From the NCBI RefSeq assembly GCF_024679245.1, contig NC_090178.1, forward strand, positions 47,499,425 to 47,563,424: 64,000 nt of DNA, in the 5' to 3' direction. Every line of letters starts with the position of its first letter. Within the stretch, counting starts at the first letter, position 1. This DNA is from Pseudorasbora parva (lineage: Eukaryota; Chordata; Actinopteri; Cypriniformes; Gobionidae). This document shows, one piece after another, positions 11,328 to 21,662 of the stretch. The position numbers were made by a program, and so were the translations under genes. The notes below the pieces were generated by a model. The model was not told the DNA's origin. It made no database searches and saw only the letters and a list, made by a program, of their open reading frames with translations.

Positions 11328-11330
11328 TTA
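11277..11330. repeat. (TTTA)n microsatellite
   Basis: Uninterrupted tetranucleotide repeat of about 13 units, at the broken end of the Harbinger-like element. Confidence 0.95.
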
Positions 11331-11339
11331 TTCATCTCT

Positions 11340-11440
11340 GCCTACTAAGCTTTGGTTCACACTCCAGTACAGTAGGTGGCAGTAATACACCATTAAAGTT
11401 GGATGCCAACTACAGTTAAACATCAAAGAGGAAGAAGTAA
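11340..11440. repeat. Short dispersed repeat, probably a retroposon tail
   Basis: Contains CAGTACAGTAGGTGGCAGTA, CACCATTAAAGTTGGATGCC and an AGAGGAAGAAG end. I recall this combination as dispersed in fish genomes with a GAA-rich tail, which suggests a retroposon 3' end. No flanking duplication was found. Confidence 0.4.
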
Positions 11441-11463
11441 GATTTGAGAGAGATAAAGACAGA

Positions 11464-12112
11464 AGCTGTGTCTCATTTAATTAAATTTCGAAGGCTGCGT
11501 CCTCCGGAAGACACGTCCTGTGTAGGATGCAGTATACGGAGTGTCCACAATCAGAATTAAACGAGACGTCCTATGTAGGACACACAGGCAGGAAGTATCA
11601 CGTTGCTATGCCAACAAGTTCAGCCTCGTTGCGCTCTCACACCAGTTTATATGAATGAAAATTATTTATAACTTGAAAATGACTATGAAATGTTTCTTGT
11701 CTTGACAGCAATGTACTGTTCTGAACGTTTAAAAAGCACCAAACAGTTGTAATCCTGTTAACCACAACTATCTGTTTGAGGTAATAGAGCTTAAAAATAA
11801 AAACAAGCTTGAACTTACATTTTGAACACCACACCTATGCTCGTATGTATATCTGGCAGTGGTGCCGTTTTTTCATATAATATAAAAAAATATTTATGAC
11901 GGTTGTTAACGGCGACGCAAAGAATTATGGGTTATCTCAAGCCGCGAAGGCTACACCTCATGCACACTCTGAAATCCTGTGAAAGAAGGACGCATTCGAA
12001 GGTCGCATTTGGAGAGTCCTACTCACTTTTTTGAAATGAGACGACCTTATGACGCATGCACCCTTTGAATACGACCTCTGGAGGAGGCAGCCTTCTGAAA
12101 TGAGACACAGCT
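11464..12112. mobile_element. 649-bp MITE with AGCTGTGTCTCATTT ends
   Basis: The left end AGCTGTGTCTCATTT then CGAAGGCTGCGTCCTCC matches the complement of the right end, AGCTGTGTCTCATTTCAGAA then GGCTGCCTCCTCC. A 3-bp AGA flanks both sides (11461-11463 and 12113-12115), which may be the target duplication. No reading frame resembling a transposase is present. The superfamily is undetermined. Confidence 0.68.
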
Positions 12113-12132
12113 AGAGAAATGGTTAAAATCCA

Positions 12133-12225
12133 TAACCGTGTCTATAGTGTAGGGGTAAGGTGCATGTCTAAGTTGATACAAATCGATCAGAGGTTCAAAT
12201 CTGCCTTTTGCGACACTCTTTCTAC
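12133..12225 (+). other. tRNA-like sequence (pseudo-tRNA or SINE head)
   Basis: TAGTGTAGGGGTAAGG resembles an A box, and GGTTCAAATCT, about 50 bp downstream, a B box. GTGTC at 12139 can pair with GACAC at the 3' side as a five-base acceptor stem, but the T stem is poor. A partial inverted copy lies about 100 bp downstream. It is probably a polymerase III-type retroposon head or pseudo-tRNA, not a working tRNA. Confidence 0.4.
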
Positions 12226-12324
12226 TCCCTTTACCTATTATTTATTTTCAAAAAGAATTGAGAAAATATTAGAAAAGTGGAAATAAAGCATCTAACGTGT
12301 TTACTAATAAGTGTTTATTGGATA

Positions 12325-12412
12325 GATAGTGTGGCAAAAGGCAGAGTCGACCTCTGATCAATTTGCATCAAAACTTGATGACATGCATCAATATGACATC
12401 CATATACACTAT
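12325..12412 (-). other. Inverted partial copy of the tRNA-like sequence
   Basis: The minus strand contains AATTGATCAGAGGT and CTCTGCCTTTTGCCACAC, closely matching AATCGATCAGAGGTTCAAAT and CTGCCTTTTGCGACAC at 12187-12219. With the upstream copy it forms a large hairpin. The B box is damaged, having lost two T residues. Confidence 0.45.
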
Positions 12413-13592
12413 CCCTGTCAAACAGACTCACAGTACATCCAAAAACACCCCGGCAACGACTGTGCCCGAATGACTTATTTCATTGGAGGCAGCGAGATCT
12501 GCAAGAATACTTTTCCTGTTTCTTACGGGGTGAGTTTCCATAAACACCAAAGTTTGTCATTTCGTGTTCATTCCAAGAACACGTAGGCCTACATGTTCTC
12601 TCATGTTTAGACCTTCCTATACCTACTTATTGTTATTAACTGTCGTTTCAATTGTAATCGTTAGCATCATATCACTTGCCAAAAAAAAAACATTACTATA
12701 ATCCATTACATGCTTTGCGTGTACCGTGCAGCATTTTCACCTCTTGTCCCGCACGTCACATATTGAGGAAATGTCCCACATTTCCATCAGTCTGTTAGTT
12801 TTTAATTATCATATTATTAAATGCATCTGTTCAGAAAACTACTGGATAATTCGGTAAATTGGTTATATTGTTATTGTTATTAATATAATATAAATGAATA
12901 TATAAGACTGTCAATTAACTAATTTCATGTTGATTTATATTTTATTTGTTCATTATTTATTTTGTTGGGTTTTAGTTGGACTTGGTCAGAACTCTTTCAG
13001 AAAATAGCTTATCTACTGTACATGATGCCTGCTGCCTTTGGGCTCAGTGATGTTGAATTTAAATGAGATGTAAAATAAAGACATGTTATGTTACATTGTG
13101 ATATAATGGTGTTTTCTGGTAGGGACTAAAGAACAAAATATTTTTATCAGCTGAAAGGCAGAATACAAATGTTTTTTTTTTTTTTATTAACAGTTTCAGG
13201 TTATGTTTTAATGTCAGTAAAATATCTCACATTGTCCCACACAAAATTAGTAATCGTCCCACATTTGGTTTGTTTGATGGTGGTAAACCCAAACTTGACT
13301 CCTGAATATTTAGTTGCATACATTTTGTTCTTGCACTGATGTTAAATTTTCAGCCATGTTGCACTTTGACAGTCAGTTTGAGATATAGGCTATATTAGAT
13401 TATTGTGTTTATTGTATCAATTATTCAAATGATTCTGACAGTTTTTGCCTTTGAAATGACTGGGGGAAAAGAGTACCAATCAACCTGAAGTCACACTATA
13501 CTCTTTGAAATCAATTACATTGCATTATATTGCTTGAAATTCTAAATAGTATAACATTATTCATTAATTATTCAAAGTTATTGTTCATTGTA
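12413..13592. other. Unassigned AT-rich sequence
   Basis: No gene. An 85-codon frame runs through 12329-12586 but shows no recognised motif. Poly-A and poly-T runs occur near 12680 and 13171. Confidence 0.5.
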
Positions 13593-13761
13593 AAAAAAAA
13601 AGTAGTTTCAATGTAGCTAGCTACTTTTTGATCGTAACTTGTAGTGTAGCTGTAGCTAACTACTTTTCAAAATGGTAGCTTGAACGTAACTTAACTACTT
13701 TAACTTACAAGTAGCTTATATTTTGTAAAGCTACAGTTTCAGAGTAGCTTCCCCAACAATG
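13593..13761. mobile_element. hAT-like MITE fragment (GTAGCT-rich)
   Basis: The right end is the complement of CATTGTTGGGGAAGCTACTC, like the CAGTGTTGGG ends of many fish hAT-type MITEs. The body is dense in AGCTACTT, GTAGCTTG and TAACTACTTT motifs. The left end is uncertain. Confidence 0.5.
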
Positions 13762-13827
13762 AGCCTCAGTATGTGATGAGCTGGGTGTGAGAATGTGTTG
13801 CTTCCATTGATATTCTGCTGATTATAA

Positions 13828-14646
13828 GGGTATGTTCAGACTGCCAGCAAAAAAAAAAAAAAAAAAGATTTCTCACCTATCCAGATTTTATCCCGATAGC
13901 TTTCTGAAAGTCTGGAAAGCATGAAATGCATGAAATCTGATCTGACATTTGGATGTGGTTTGAAATGCGATTAAAATCAAATTTTTACAAAAGCATCTCA
14001 GGACTCTCTGGATGCTCAAATCGGTCTTTTGCATCATTCTTAATGGGACACACAACAATACCACCAAAACCAAATACCTACAGTATTTCCAAAGATATGG
14101 GCCATTACTACAGCACAGAACATCACAATATGTACAAGTTCGGCATCGTGACTTGATAGGGTTCTAATTTGGAGAGCGGGGTGATGCACCTTAATTTCCC
14201 CTGCATTACGCCTACATAATTACCAAAGCAAGCCATGCAGGTTGTTATGTCTGGACACACAAATCATGTTTGTTCACATCTCTTTACTATAGCATACACA
14301 TAGAACATGGTCAATTTCTATTATTTAAATCAGTTAAATAATTGTTAGGCTGCATGACTTTCCATAAAACCTCATGTACTTATTCATCATAAGAAGAATG
14401 GTAAGCTATTATTAGTCCCTCTGTTTATCCCAAGGTTTACTGCATTCAGCTTTTTTTTATAAAGCAGCATTTCCTATTATCACTGTAAAGCTGATTTAAA
14501 GAAATCTCTGTTGTAAAAAGTGCTATATAAATGAAGGTGACTTAACTTGACTTGATCACTTGCAATTAATAGTGTGGACATTCTGCCTGAAAACAATATT
14601 CTGATTTGAGAATAATACCAATTTTGCCTGCAGTATGAACATAGCC
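13828..14646. mobile_element. Harbinger-like non-autonomous element with TAA duplication
   Basis: The left end GGGTATGTTCAGACTGCCAG and the complement of the right end, GGCTATGTTCATACTGCAGG, form terminal inverted repeats. Both sides are flanked by TAA (13825-13827 and 14647-14649), the TWA-type 3-bp duplication known for PIF/Harbinger. It carries an A(17) run inside the left end and a retroposon tail inside (14410-14556). No transposase frame. Confidence 0.68.
14410..14556 (+). repeat. Retroposon 3' end with ACTTG tail, copy 1
   Basis: CACTGTAAAGCTGATTTAAA, TGTTGTAAAAAGTGCTATAT and AAATGAAGGTGACTTAACTT match the block at 22880-22976. The GTGACTTGACTTG-type end is common among fish SINE/LINE 3' tails. 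It lies within the Harbinger-like element and so inserted later. Confidence 0.6.
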
Positions 14647-15712
14647 TAAGTAACTTTGTTAGCCAAGTACATGTCAACTTATTTTACTAACCCAAACAGT
14701 CTACTAATACTCTAATGACTGCTAGTTGACATGTAGTTGCAAAGTTACTCATAGTTAGAATGTCATCATCAGTGGATCATCAAAATTAAGTGTAATTATG
14801 GTAAATTTGAGTTATATATTGCATCAAATGCAATTAGCCATGGTGTTGAACAGTTAGGTTTTTTTAAGCAGAATAATGCACATTATTAGACTATTAGTAA
14901 TTTTCACATGCTAATTTATCAGTTCCAAATTTGCACGTCTAATTCTGCAGGCATCTGGTTCTCAGATGCCTGCAGCGATGCTGTCTCCATGGTGGGAACA
15001 ATTCATATCCAGTCACTGAGCTCCGCAAATGACACCAAATACTTTTCAGCAGCTTATATTTGCTTCACATAGTGTCATTCCTGCTCTCTCACCGATGATC
15101 TATCACAAGCGAATCAGTACTTCCATCGATAAAGAGACTCATGCATTTTTCAGCATTCAAATACCTTCAAGCTCCAGGGATGGATGTGGCTCGCCTATCA
15201 GCTCCACAACAACAAAGACGCAATTCATAAATATTAGAAGACGACGGAGCCAAGAGTTTCTTTCCTTCCCTCCCACCTTTCCTCGTTCCAGCTGAATCCA
15301 CCTTGTTAGTGTGCTGTTCTTACAGAGCTTCAGCCACAGTGAGCTGACATGACTTTACTCCTGGGATTTCAATCTTCTTAATCTATTGCTCTGTCGGCAA
15401 TAGTGATATGAAGAAATAACTGGAAAGCAAAAGAAAAGGGTTATTTGTATGCTACTGTGTTTGTTGTGTTTAGGAAATCAAAGACAAATAAACGTCTTTG
15501 GTAGGTTGAGCTCCTTAGAATAAGCAGAGCTGAGAGAGAGAGACAGGGAGCAGGAGAGGCATATATTATAACAGGGTGTCTAAGGGGTGATTCACAACCC
15601 AATAATGGACCGCAGATCTGTCTATACTAAATGCAAATTCAGATTTTATTTTTCTAGATTTAGATTTTTAAAATGTTGTGTAAATGAATACCAATTATTT
15701 ATGTTTAATAAA
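14647..15712. other. Low-repeat stretch, no gene recognised
   Basis: The region 14920-15400 is richer in GC and shows no resemblance to the repeats around it. An 88-codon frame (15029-15295) has no recognised domain. It could be host single-copy sequence such as a UTR or regulatory DNA, but I cannot show that. Confidence 0.45.
14945..14975. other. Perfect 13-bp hairpin
   Basis: CTGCAGGCATCTG, a 5-nt loop GTTCT, and CAGATGCCTGCAG form a perfect inverted repeat. No T-run follows. Role unknown. Confidence 0.75.
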
Positions 15713-16800
15713 CATACACAGTGCACCCAGAAAGTATTCACAGCGTTTTACTTTTTCTACATTTTGTTATATTACAGTCTATTTTAAAATGGATTAAATT
15801 TATTTACTGTTTTCCACAATTCTACGAACAATACCCTATAATGATAACATGAAAGTATTTTGTTTATAATATTTGCAAATGTATTAAAAATAAAAAGTAT
15901 TCACAGCCTTTGCCATGACACTCAAAATTGATCTCATGTGCATCCTGTTTCCACTGATCATCATTGAGATGTTTCTACAACTTGATTGGAGTCCACCTGT
16001 GGTAAATTCATTTGATTGGACATGAGTTGGAAAGGCACACACCTGTCTATATAAGGTCCCACAATTAACAGTGCATGTCAGAGCACAACCCAAGCCATTA
16101 AGTCCAAGGAATTGCCTGTAGACCTCAGAGACAGGATTGTATTGCGGCACAGATCTGGGGAAGAGTACAGAAACATTTATTCAGCATTGAAGGTCCCGAT
16201 GAGCACAGTGGCCATAGGCTGTAAATGGAAGTTTGGAATCAGCAGAACTCTTCCTAGAGCTGCCACCCGTCCAAACTGAGCAACCTGGACTTAATCAGGG
16301 AGGTGACCAAGAACCCAATGGCCAGAGCTCTGACAGAGCTACAGCGTTTCTCTTTGGAGAGAGAAAAACCTTCCAGAAGAACAACCATCTTTGTAGCACT
16401 CCACCAATCTGGATAGTAGAGTGGCCAGACAGTACATGACAACCTGCCTAGAGTTTGCCAAAAGGCACCTGAAGGACTCTCAGACCATGTGAATCAAAGT
16501 TCTCTGGTCTGATTAAACAAAGATTTAACTCTTTGGCCTGAATGTCAACCGTCACGTCTGGAGGAAACCAGGTACTGCTTATCACTTGGCAAACAGGGAA
16601 AGCATGGTGGTGGCAGCATCATGATGTGGGGATGTTTTTCAGCGGCAGGAACTGGGAGACCGAGGAAAAAAGATGCAGCATGTACAAAGAGATCCTTGAT
16701 GAAAACCTGCTCCAGAGCTTTCTGGACCTCAGACTGGAGTGAAGTTTTAGCTTCCATCAGGGCAATAACCCTAAGCACACAGCCAAGATAACAAAGGAAT
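15713..16800 (+). mobile_element. Tc1-like transposon, second family, 3'-truncated
   Basis: Starts near ACACAGTGCACCCAGAAAGT and ATTCACAGCG, a terminus I recognise from fish Tc1-like elements, followed by TTTTCTACATTTTGTTATAT. The transposase region begins about 370 bp in. The copy stops in the middle of the catalytic domain, so no right terminal repeat is present. Confidence 0.72.
16090..16800 (+). pseudogene. Tc1-like transposase, decayed
   Basis: Frames around LPVDLRDRIVLRHRSGEEY show the first helix-turn-helix. WSD followed by a stop marks the first catalytic aspartate region, and QGNNPKHTAKITKE corresponds to the canonical QDNDPKH segment with the catalytic aspartate changed. Frameshifts occur near 16200 and 16340, and the segment coding for the last acidic residue is absent. 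Not functional. Confidence 0.75.
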
Positions 16801-17051
16801 GTGTAGCATGTAGCATGTAAAGTAACGGATGTGCTACACCTAGTAAGGATATTCAGTATGGGCAAATACATATCAGAAGAAATGAAAGACTACCGGAGAG
16901 AGGAAATTATGCAGCAGGTGAGTAATCGTCGACAAAGTTCCATTTGATTCAGTAAATTGTATTAACATAGAAAATTATATCTCTTTGTAGTTGGTTTCAA
17001 TTAAATTATTAAAACTACAAGCAATTAATCTCTAACATAGAGAATCAAACA
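16801..17051. other. Unassigned; a possible short exon
   Basis: Positions 16858-16919 read as MGKYISEEMKDYRREEIMQQ, followed exactly by CAG/GTGAGT, a consensus splice donor. No homology is recognised and no paired acceptor was identified, so this is only a candidate. Confidence 0.25.
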
Positions 17052-17057
17052 TTTAAA

Positions 17058-17078
17058 GGGGGGGGGGGGGGGGGGGGG
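17058..17078. repeat. G(21) homopolymer
   Basis: Uninterrupted run of about 21 G. Capable of forming a G-quadruplex, and also prone to assembly length error. Confidence 0.9.
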
Positions 17079-17304
17079 CATGTCAATCTTGAGTACCTAT
17101 AGAGTAGTATTGCATCCTTCATATCTCCAAAAAGTCTTTAGTTTTATTATATTTATAAAATAAATATGGGCTGTACCGAGTCTTTCCGGAAAAAACGAGC
17201 GCCTGGAGGCGTATAGTGTGGGCGGAGCTAAAGAATGACAAGCGTGCACAAAGCGGTGACGTCCTCAAGAGTGGAGAAGAAAACGCTACCCAGATTCAAC
17301 TAAT

Positions 17305-17385
17305 ACAGATATGATCCAGAATCAGATCCGGAGGATGAAATATATTGAACAGGAGAAACAGCAGCAGGACGTCCGTCTCTGTGGT
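17305..17385 (+). pseudogene. Remnant acidic exon in the composite repeat
   Basis: One frame reads YDPESDPEDEIY, then a stop, then in a shifted frame EQEKQQQDVRLCG ending at a GT dinucleotide (GTATGG). The acidic stretch followed by a Cys motif looks like a transposon-encoded first exon, now broken. The family is not recognised with confidence. Confidence 0.35.
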
Positions 17386-17683
17386 ATGGACTGTATTTAG
17401 TGGCCTGTCAACATTTGTGTGTGTTTACTCGCAGTTTATGAGGACATGATTTGGTTTATGGACTATTGTATTCGACTAAACATTAGCAGTAGCAAGCAAA
17501 ACGGTTTTGCACTTCAGACTAGTGTAAAGTTATACATAGAACAACAATGGAGTAACCGTTAGCGTATTTGAATGACGAAGCACGCTTTGTGAGAACGCTA
17601 GGTTTATGTTTGGGTGGTTTTACAATAAACACCTATAGTGGTCAGCTAAACAAATGTATTTAAACACACACCATAGATCGCAT

Positions 17684-18211
17684 AGCCTAGAAATCTAGAC
17701 GCACCCTAGCGGCAGCAAATTTAATTTGCCCGCAAGTGTCGTCTAGGAACTCTCAATACCCTTCTGAGCTGTATTCCTCAGAATCTGGACGGCCCAATCA
17801 CATCGTGTATAGAGTCGGCGGGCGGGGCCATAATGACGACGGCCGAGTTGCGTTTGCGTGCTTCTAGTAGGCTAAACACAGAAACTGGCGAACGGCGGTC
17901 TTTCGAATCAGCTTTGACCGCGACTCTGGAAGACTTGGAGTTAAGCTTTTCTCAGAGAAAAGAACAAAGAGCGGCACTGAAGTCATTCTTAAAAAGGGAA
18001 GATGTGTTCAGAGTTTAGCCGACCGGATACGGCGAATGTTTAATCAATCAACGAGCTCTGCTTCACCTTCATGTTGCTCTGGTTGGTGTAGCGCTATCCT
18101 ATCGCGTGCAGAGGGAGTTTGAAAGATGACCGTTTATCCGCCCCTCGGATTGAGCTGTCAATGGGGAGTTTCCAGACCAAACATCTTGATGTGGGTCTGG
18201 CTTGTCAGGCT
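17684..18211. mobile_element. Nested 528-bp element with a helicase-like exon
   Basis: Bounded by direct repeats ATAGATCGCAT (17673-17683 and 18212-18222). Ends are AGCCTAGAAATCTAGACGCA and the complement of AGCCTGACAAGCCAGACCCA, an imperfect inverted repeat. A duplication of 9-11 bp is long for a cut-and-paste element; if part of the AT belongs to the termini the true value is smaller. It carries one intact short ORF (17833-18018). It is non-autonomous as it stands. Confidence 0.68.
17833..18018 (+). CDS. 61-residue ORF resembling the N-terminus of a RecQ-like helicase
   Basis: The C-terminal third contains LELSFSQRKEQRAALKSFLK, followed by REDVF. This fits the Q-motif region of RecQ-type superfamily II helicases (pattern LK-EQ--AL--FL-GKDVF, which normally precedes the LPTGYGKS Walker A motif). 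The frame ends at VFRV-stop, just where the Walker A motif should follow, and the element's terminal sequence begins. I infer that it is the 5' exon of a helicase gene carried by the full-length parent element, kept in this deletion derivative. Confidence 0.5.
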   Translation: MTTAELRLRASSRLNTETGERRSFESALTATLEDLELSFSQRKEQRAALKSFLKREDVFRV

Positions 18212-18889
18212 ATAGATCGCATGCTCCATTGATAAATGAACTAAAGTTATACGATCGTGTCGTTTACTGATGTTTACTTACGCTACGATAGCCAACAACA
18301 CAGACATTTGAAGCAGTTTTACTCACCGCCTGCTTCCAAAGCACGACTGTGAAGCTTTATCGTTGGGACCGCTGTCAAAAACACACTTCTTTGGGAACTG
18401 TTGATTGCGTGAAGTCCTGTGACAGCAGTGAGCCTGGAGATCCACTTTTGCGACGTGACTAAAGTGTGATGTGACGCTTCTCGTCATTTCTGTGTTCAAA
18501 TCGGTTCAAATGCAGCGCTGCCTCCCGGAATGCTGTGCTGAAGCGTTGAAGTCGCTTGACGCCACCCATAGGACTAAAGTGGAGCGTGGCGCAACCATAG
18601 GGCGCGTCAGAAGTGTTCACAGTGTTTATGGGCGTGCATTTCCTCTCTTGCTCTGCCCATAAGAAGGACATTCCACTCTGTCGACGTCAAGCCGACCCAT
18701 ACTCGAAAAAAACTCTCCGAAACTTGAGTAACCAGAAGGAGTATTTTTAACACAGAAATACTCCATCAAATGTCCAACATTAGTTTTTGAAACTTTGTCT
18801 ATGTTTAGGATGGGAATCCAAGTCTTTAACAGTGTAAAAAGCTCAGTATGCATGAAACAGCATTTCACCGCCCCTTTACCAACTCTTGT

Positions 18890-19314
18890 GTTGTTTGTTA
18901 TAGGTTCAGAATTCTACAGCTTGAGAGTCAATTCAATTTGAAGTTTCAAATTCTTCACAAAATGTAAAGAAAATTATCAAAAAAAAAAAAAACTAATTTG
19001 TCTTTCACTTTGAGTAAACTATTTCACAATAATATAACTTTCAACAATATATTATATTTAGTAACTCAAAAGAAATGTAGTTGAACATTCAATTTGATTC
19101 AAAACACTGAATGTGATTCAGAATACCTTGAAATAAATCACTTTCTCTTTTGAAATTCAACAGCATTTCAACAATATGAGTTGAAAATTCACAAATCCAC
19201 TAACTGATTCAATTGAACAAAGTTTGTGGATCAAATTAATCAGTTCACAGAGGCGTGGAACTCTTTGCGTGATTCAGTATCAATGGGTGATCCAGTATAA
19301 ATGTATATGTAGTT
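18890..19314. other. Unassigned, AT-rich
   Basis: Contains repeated ATTCAATTTGAA and TCAATTTGATTCAA motifs (18929-19130), perhaps a worn tandem or palindromic repeat. No gene. Confidence 0.45.
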
Positions 19315-19460
19315 TCACTAGTTCACACACGGGGAAACCGAGACACGTAGACAGTACAAATATCTGACCAAGACTGACAAACACCAGGAGCTTATAAAAG
19401 GGATCAAATGAGGCAGGGAACAAGGGAGCACAGGTGGGAAAAATCAACCACTAATTAAAT
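19315..19460 (-). repeat. LTR fragment (tentative)
   Basis: The minus strand has CACCTGTGCTCCCTTGTTCC, then CTTTTATAAGCTCCTGG (a TATA-like box), then sequence resembling an R region. This arrangement is typical of fish Gypsy-type LTR promoters, but both ends are missing. Confidence 0.35.
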
Positions 19461-19587
19461 AACTCTAGCTTCTAACATTAAAAACCTGGAAACCCAGAAA
19501 TGTATGTGTTTGGCAGGGAAATGTTTTTTCACAAACATCAGAAAATTCTGTGTTTGGCTGAAAAACAGTGTTCCATTCACTTAATGC

Positions 19588-19988
19588 CAGTGTTAGGTGT
19601 AATTAGTTATTAATTAGTTACTGTAATTTAATTACTTTTCCCTTGAAAGAGTAAAGTAAGGGATTACTCTTATTTTTCTGTAATTTAATTACAGTTACTT
19701 CTGATGTAACTGAACTAAATACTAAATATAATTCTACATTATTCAATAGTGGACTTAACATCAACATTTAAAGTCTAACTTTAAAAATTCATGTTTTTAT
19801 GTATCCTTCTCACATTTGTAATACTCGAGTTTGATGTTGGATTTTGAAAGTAATTAAAAAGTAATTAGTAATAAGTAATGAAGTATTTTTTGGAGAGAAT
19901 AATTTGTACAGTAATCTAATTACACTACTGAAGATGTAATTAGTAACTAGCAATTAATTATTTTTTAAGAGTTACTTACCCAACAGTG
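19588..19988. mobile_element. hAT-like MITE, CAGTGTTGGGTAA ends, GTAATTA-rich
   Basis: Starts CAGTGTTAGGTGTAATTAG and ends with the complement of CACTGTTGGGTAAGTAACTC. The interior is full of TAATTACTTTT and AGTAATTAG motifs arranged as an imperfect palindrome. The CAGTGTTG terminus fits hAT-type MITEs. The 8-bp flanks (CTTAATGC and TTTGATAG) do not match, so the duplication is lost or the ends are slightly off. Confidence 0.6.
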
Positions 19989-21141
19989 TTTGATAGACTG
20001 CTAGCCTTGGATTATCCCTTACTTATACAATAACAATTGTTTCAAAGCAGCTTTAAACCAAGTTTCCTTTTTTATATTGGTTTTGTACTTTTTTGCTATT
20101 TCTTATAGCCACGGACAATTATTGATGGTACAAGTATTGCCACATGAAAGACGTTAAGTACACAGGCTTGCACCTTTGCCTTTTTTTATTTTCATAAACT
20201 TTTGTGTTTTGAATCAAAGGTTGTAATGTTGCAATTCATCTTGAAGGTGGTTGAAGCTGGTCTCAGCTGTAAGGCAGAATTGTGTTTCCTTTCCACAAAC
20301 TGTAGATGCCACCAGATTCAGGGCAATTTCTAGTATGCTGAGTGAGATCATGAAAAAACGGATGCCTCGTTCTCGCTTTCCGCAATCTTCCTACACACAG
20401 ACTATTTATCACCGCAGCTGATAGAGATAAAAGACGGCCAGAGTGTCTTGTTACTGTGGTGGGGGAACAGAGCTCATACATTACAAGACTTGTGTAAAAT
20501 GTCTGAATTAATGGTTACGTCTGAAGCTGGAATTCCTTTAACAGGAGAACTACGGTCGTTTGGAGTTGCTATATGAAGGTCTAGTTTCACTTTAGTGGGG
20601 AAAATGAGGAGCATTGTATGAAATTCCAGTCATATTTTTTAAAAAAAGACCAGTAGAAATGAGATTTTCTGGGCGAATAATGACACTGCTGACTTGTTTA
20701 TAATAACCTCACACACACACACACACAAATGAATAAATGCACTTATCAAGAATGTTACAATCATTTTAACAAAAGTAAAACAAAGGCTGACCTTATGGAT
20801 GCTTGCAGCTCTTTACTGGTAGTAGTAACCATCAGAAAACCTTTGGAAAAAATAAATATTTTGCTTATGCTGTATTTTGGCAAACATCTGCCAGAACTGG
20901 CATACATTTTTGGCAATCCTTTGACAAGTATTTGCCACTATGGCACAACAGTTATGTGGCATAGCAGACTAGTTTCATTATAAACGGAAACACAAAATTT
21001 AAACAAAGTTTAAGCAAATAGCTTTAAAAAATCTCAGGCAGAATAATAGTTAAAAATGTTGATTCAAGGAACATTTTCAGGATTCCTCTGGAGGTACTTC
21101 AAAATATACCAAAGACTTTACTAAATGTATGCAAATAATCT
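19989..21141. other. Unassigned; contains a (CA)n tract at 20709-20727
   Basis: No gene is recognised. A 72-codon frame on the minus strand (20263-20481) and an 84-codon frame on the plus strand (20729-20983) have no recognised motif. Confidence 0.45.
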
Positions 21142-21480
21142 TAAAGTGCCATTTTAAAGGCTTCTAATCTTGTTTTGGCGTCTCCTACAAAAGGTGTACA
21201 TGCATAAAATGTCAAAAAACGTCTTAATTTTCTCATAATATACATTGCACATCACCACAATGTTCAATCATTCTCAAACTACTCAATGGGTGAATCAGTC
21301 TCTCTAAATCCCTCCTTTCCATGAGCTACTCTGCTCTGATGGGTCAGATTGCCCAAGCTGATGTGATTGGTCAACCACTTAGTGCGTAAAAATGCCCATT
21401 ACCATAACTGAACTTCAGCTCTGTCCGGAGGCTTCCTAAAGTGCATCGATTGTACACACTGTAAAGACAGAAACGATGGC
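21142..21480. repeat. Dispersed repeat fragment with a TTAAAGTGCC end
   Basis: CTTAAAGTGCCATTTTAAAG, GGCGTCTCCTACAAAAGGTG and GCTCTGATGGGTCAGATTGC recall a dispersed cyprinid DNA element. Only one end is identifiable, and no coding sequence is present. Confidence 0.45.
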
Positions 21481-21662
21481 GTCGATTTTACCATATCAAT
21501 CCGAGTGAAAGTCCAATGAAGAAACATTGAAAGAACATAGTTATTCAGTCCGAACCTCCATCGCAAGGCCGACTCGAGCAGGCTGTTTCTCAGTGATACG
21601 CTACTCAGTTCTCAGACTCTTTATGAGATGTTGCAGCTGCAATTCGTTACCATCAGCATTAA

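Larger units (their letters stand above)
17052..18889. mobile_element. Composite fish repeat interrupted by a nested transposon
   Basis: The two arms (17052-17683 and 18212-18889) look like one dispersed element: it opens with AAAGGGG-type sequence expanded into a G run (17058-17078) and closes with the complement of AAAGGGGCGGTGAAATGC. The arms include GTGTGGGCGGAGCTAAAGAA and CTGTGCTGAAGCGTTGAAGT. I recall similar blocks as repeated in cyprinid genomes. The superfamily and exact ends are uncertain. The arms are separated by an insertion with an 11-bp flanking duplication. Confidence 0.5.

Noticed and set aside
12133..12225. Functional tRNA gene
   Set aside because: The T stem does not pair well, the D-arm to T-arm distance is irregular, and a damaged inverted copy lies alongside; better read as a pseudo-tRNA or SINE head.
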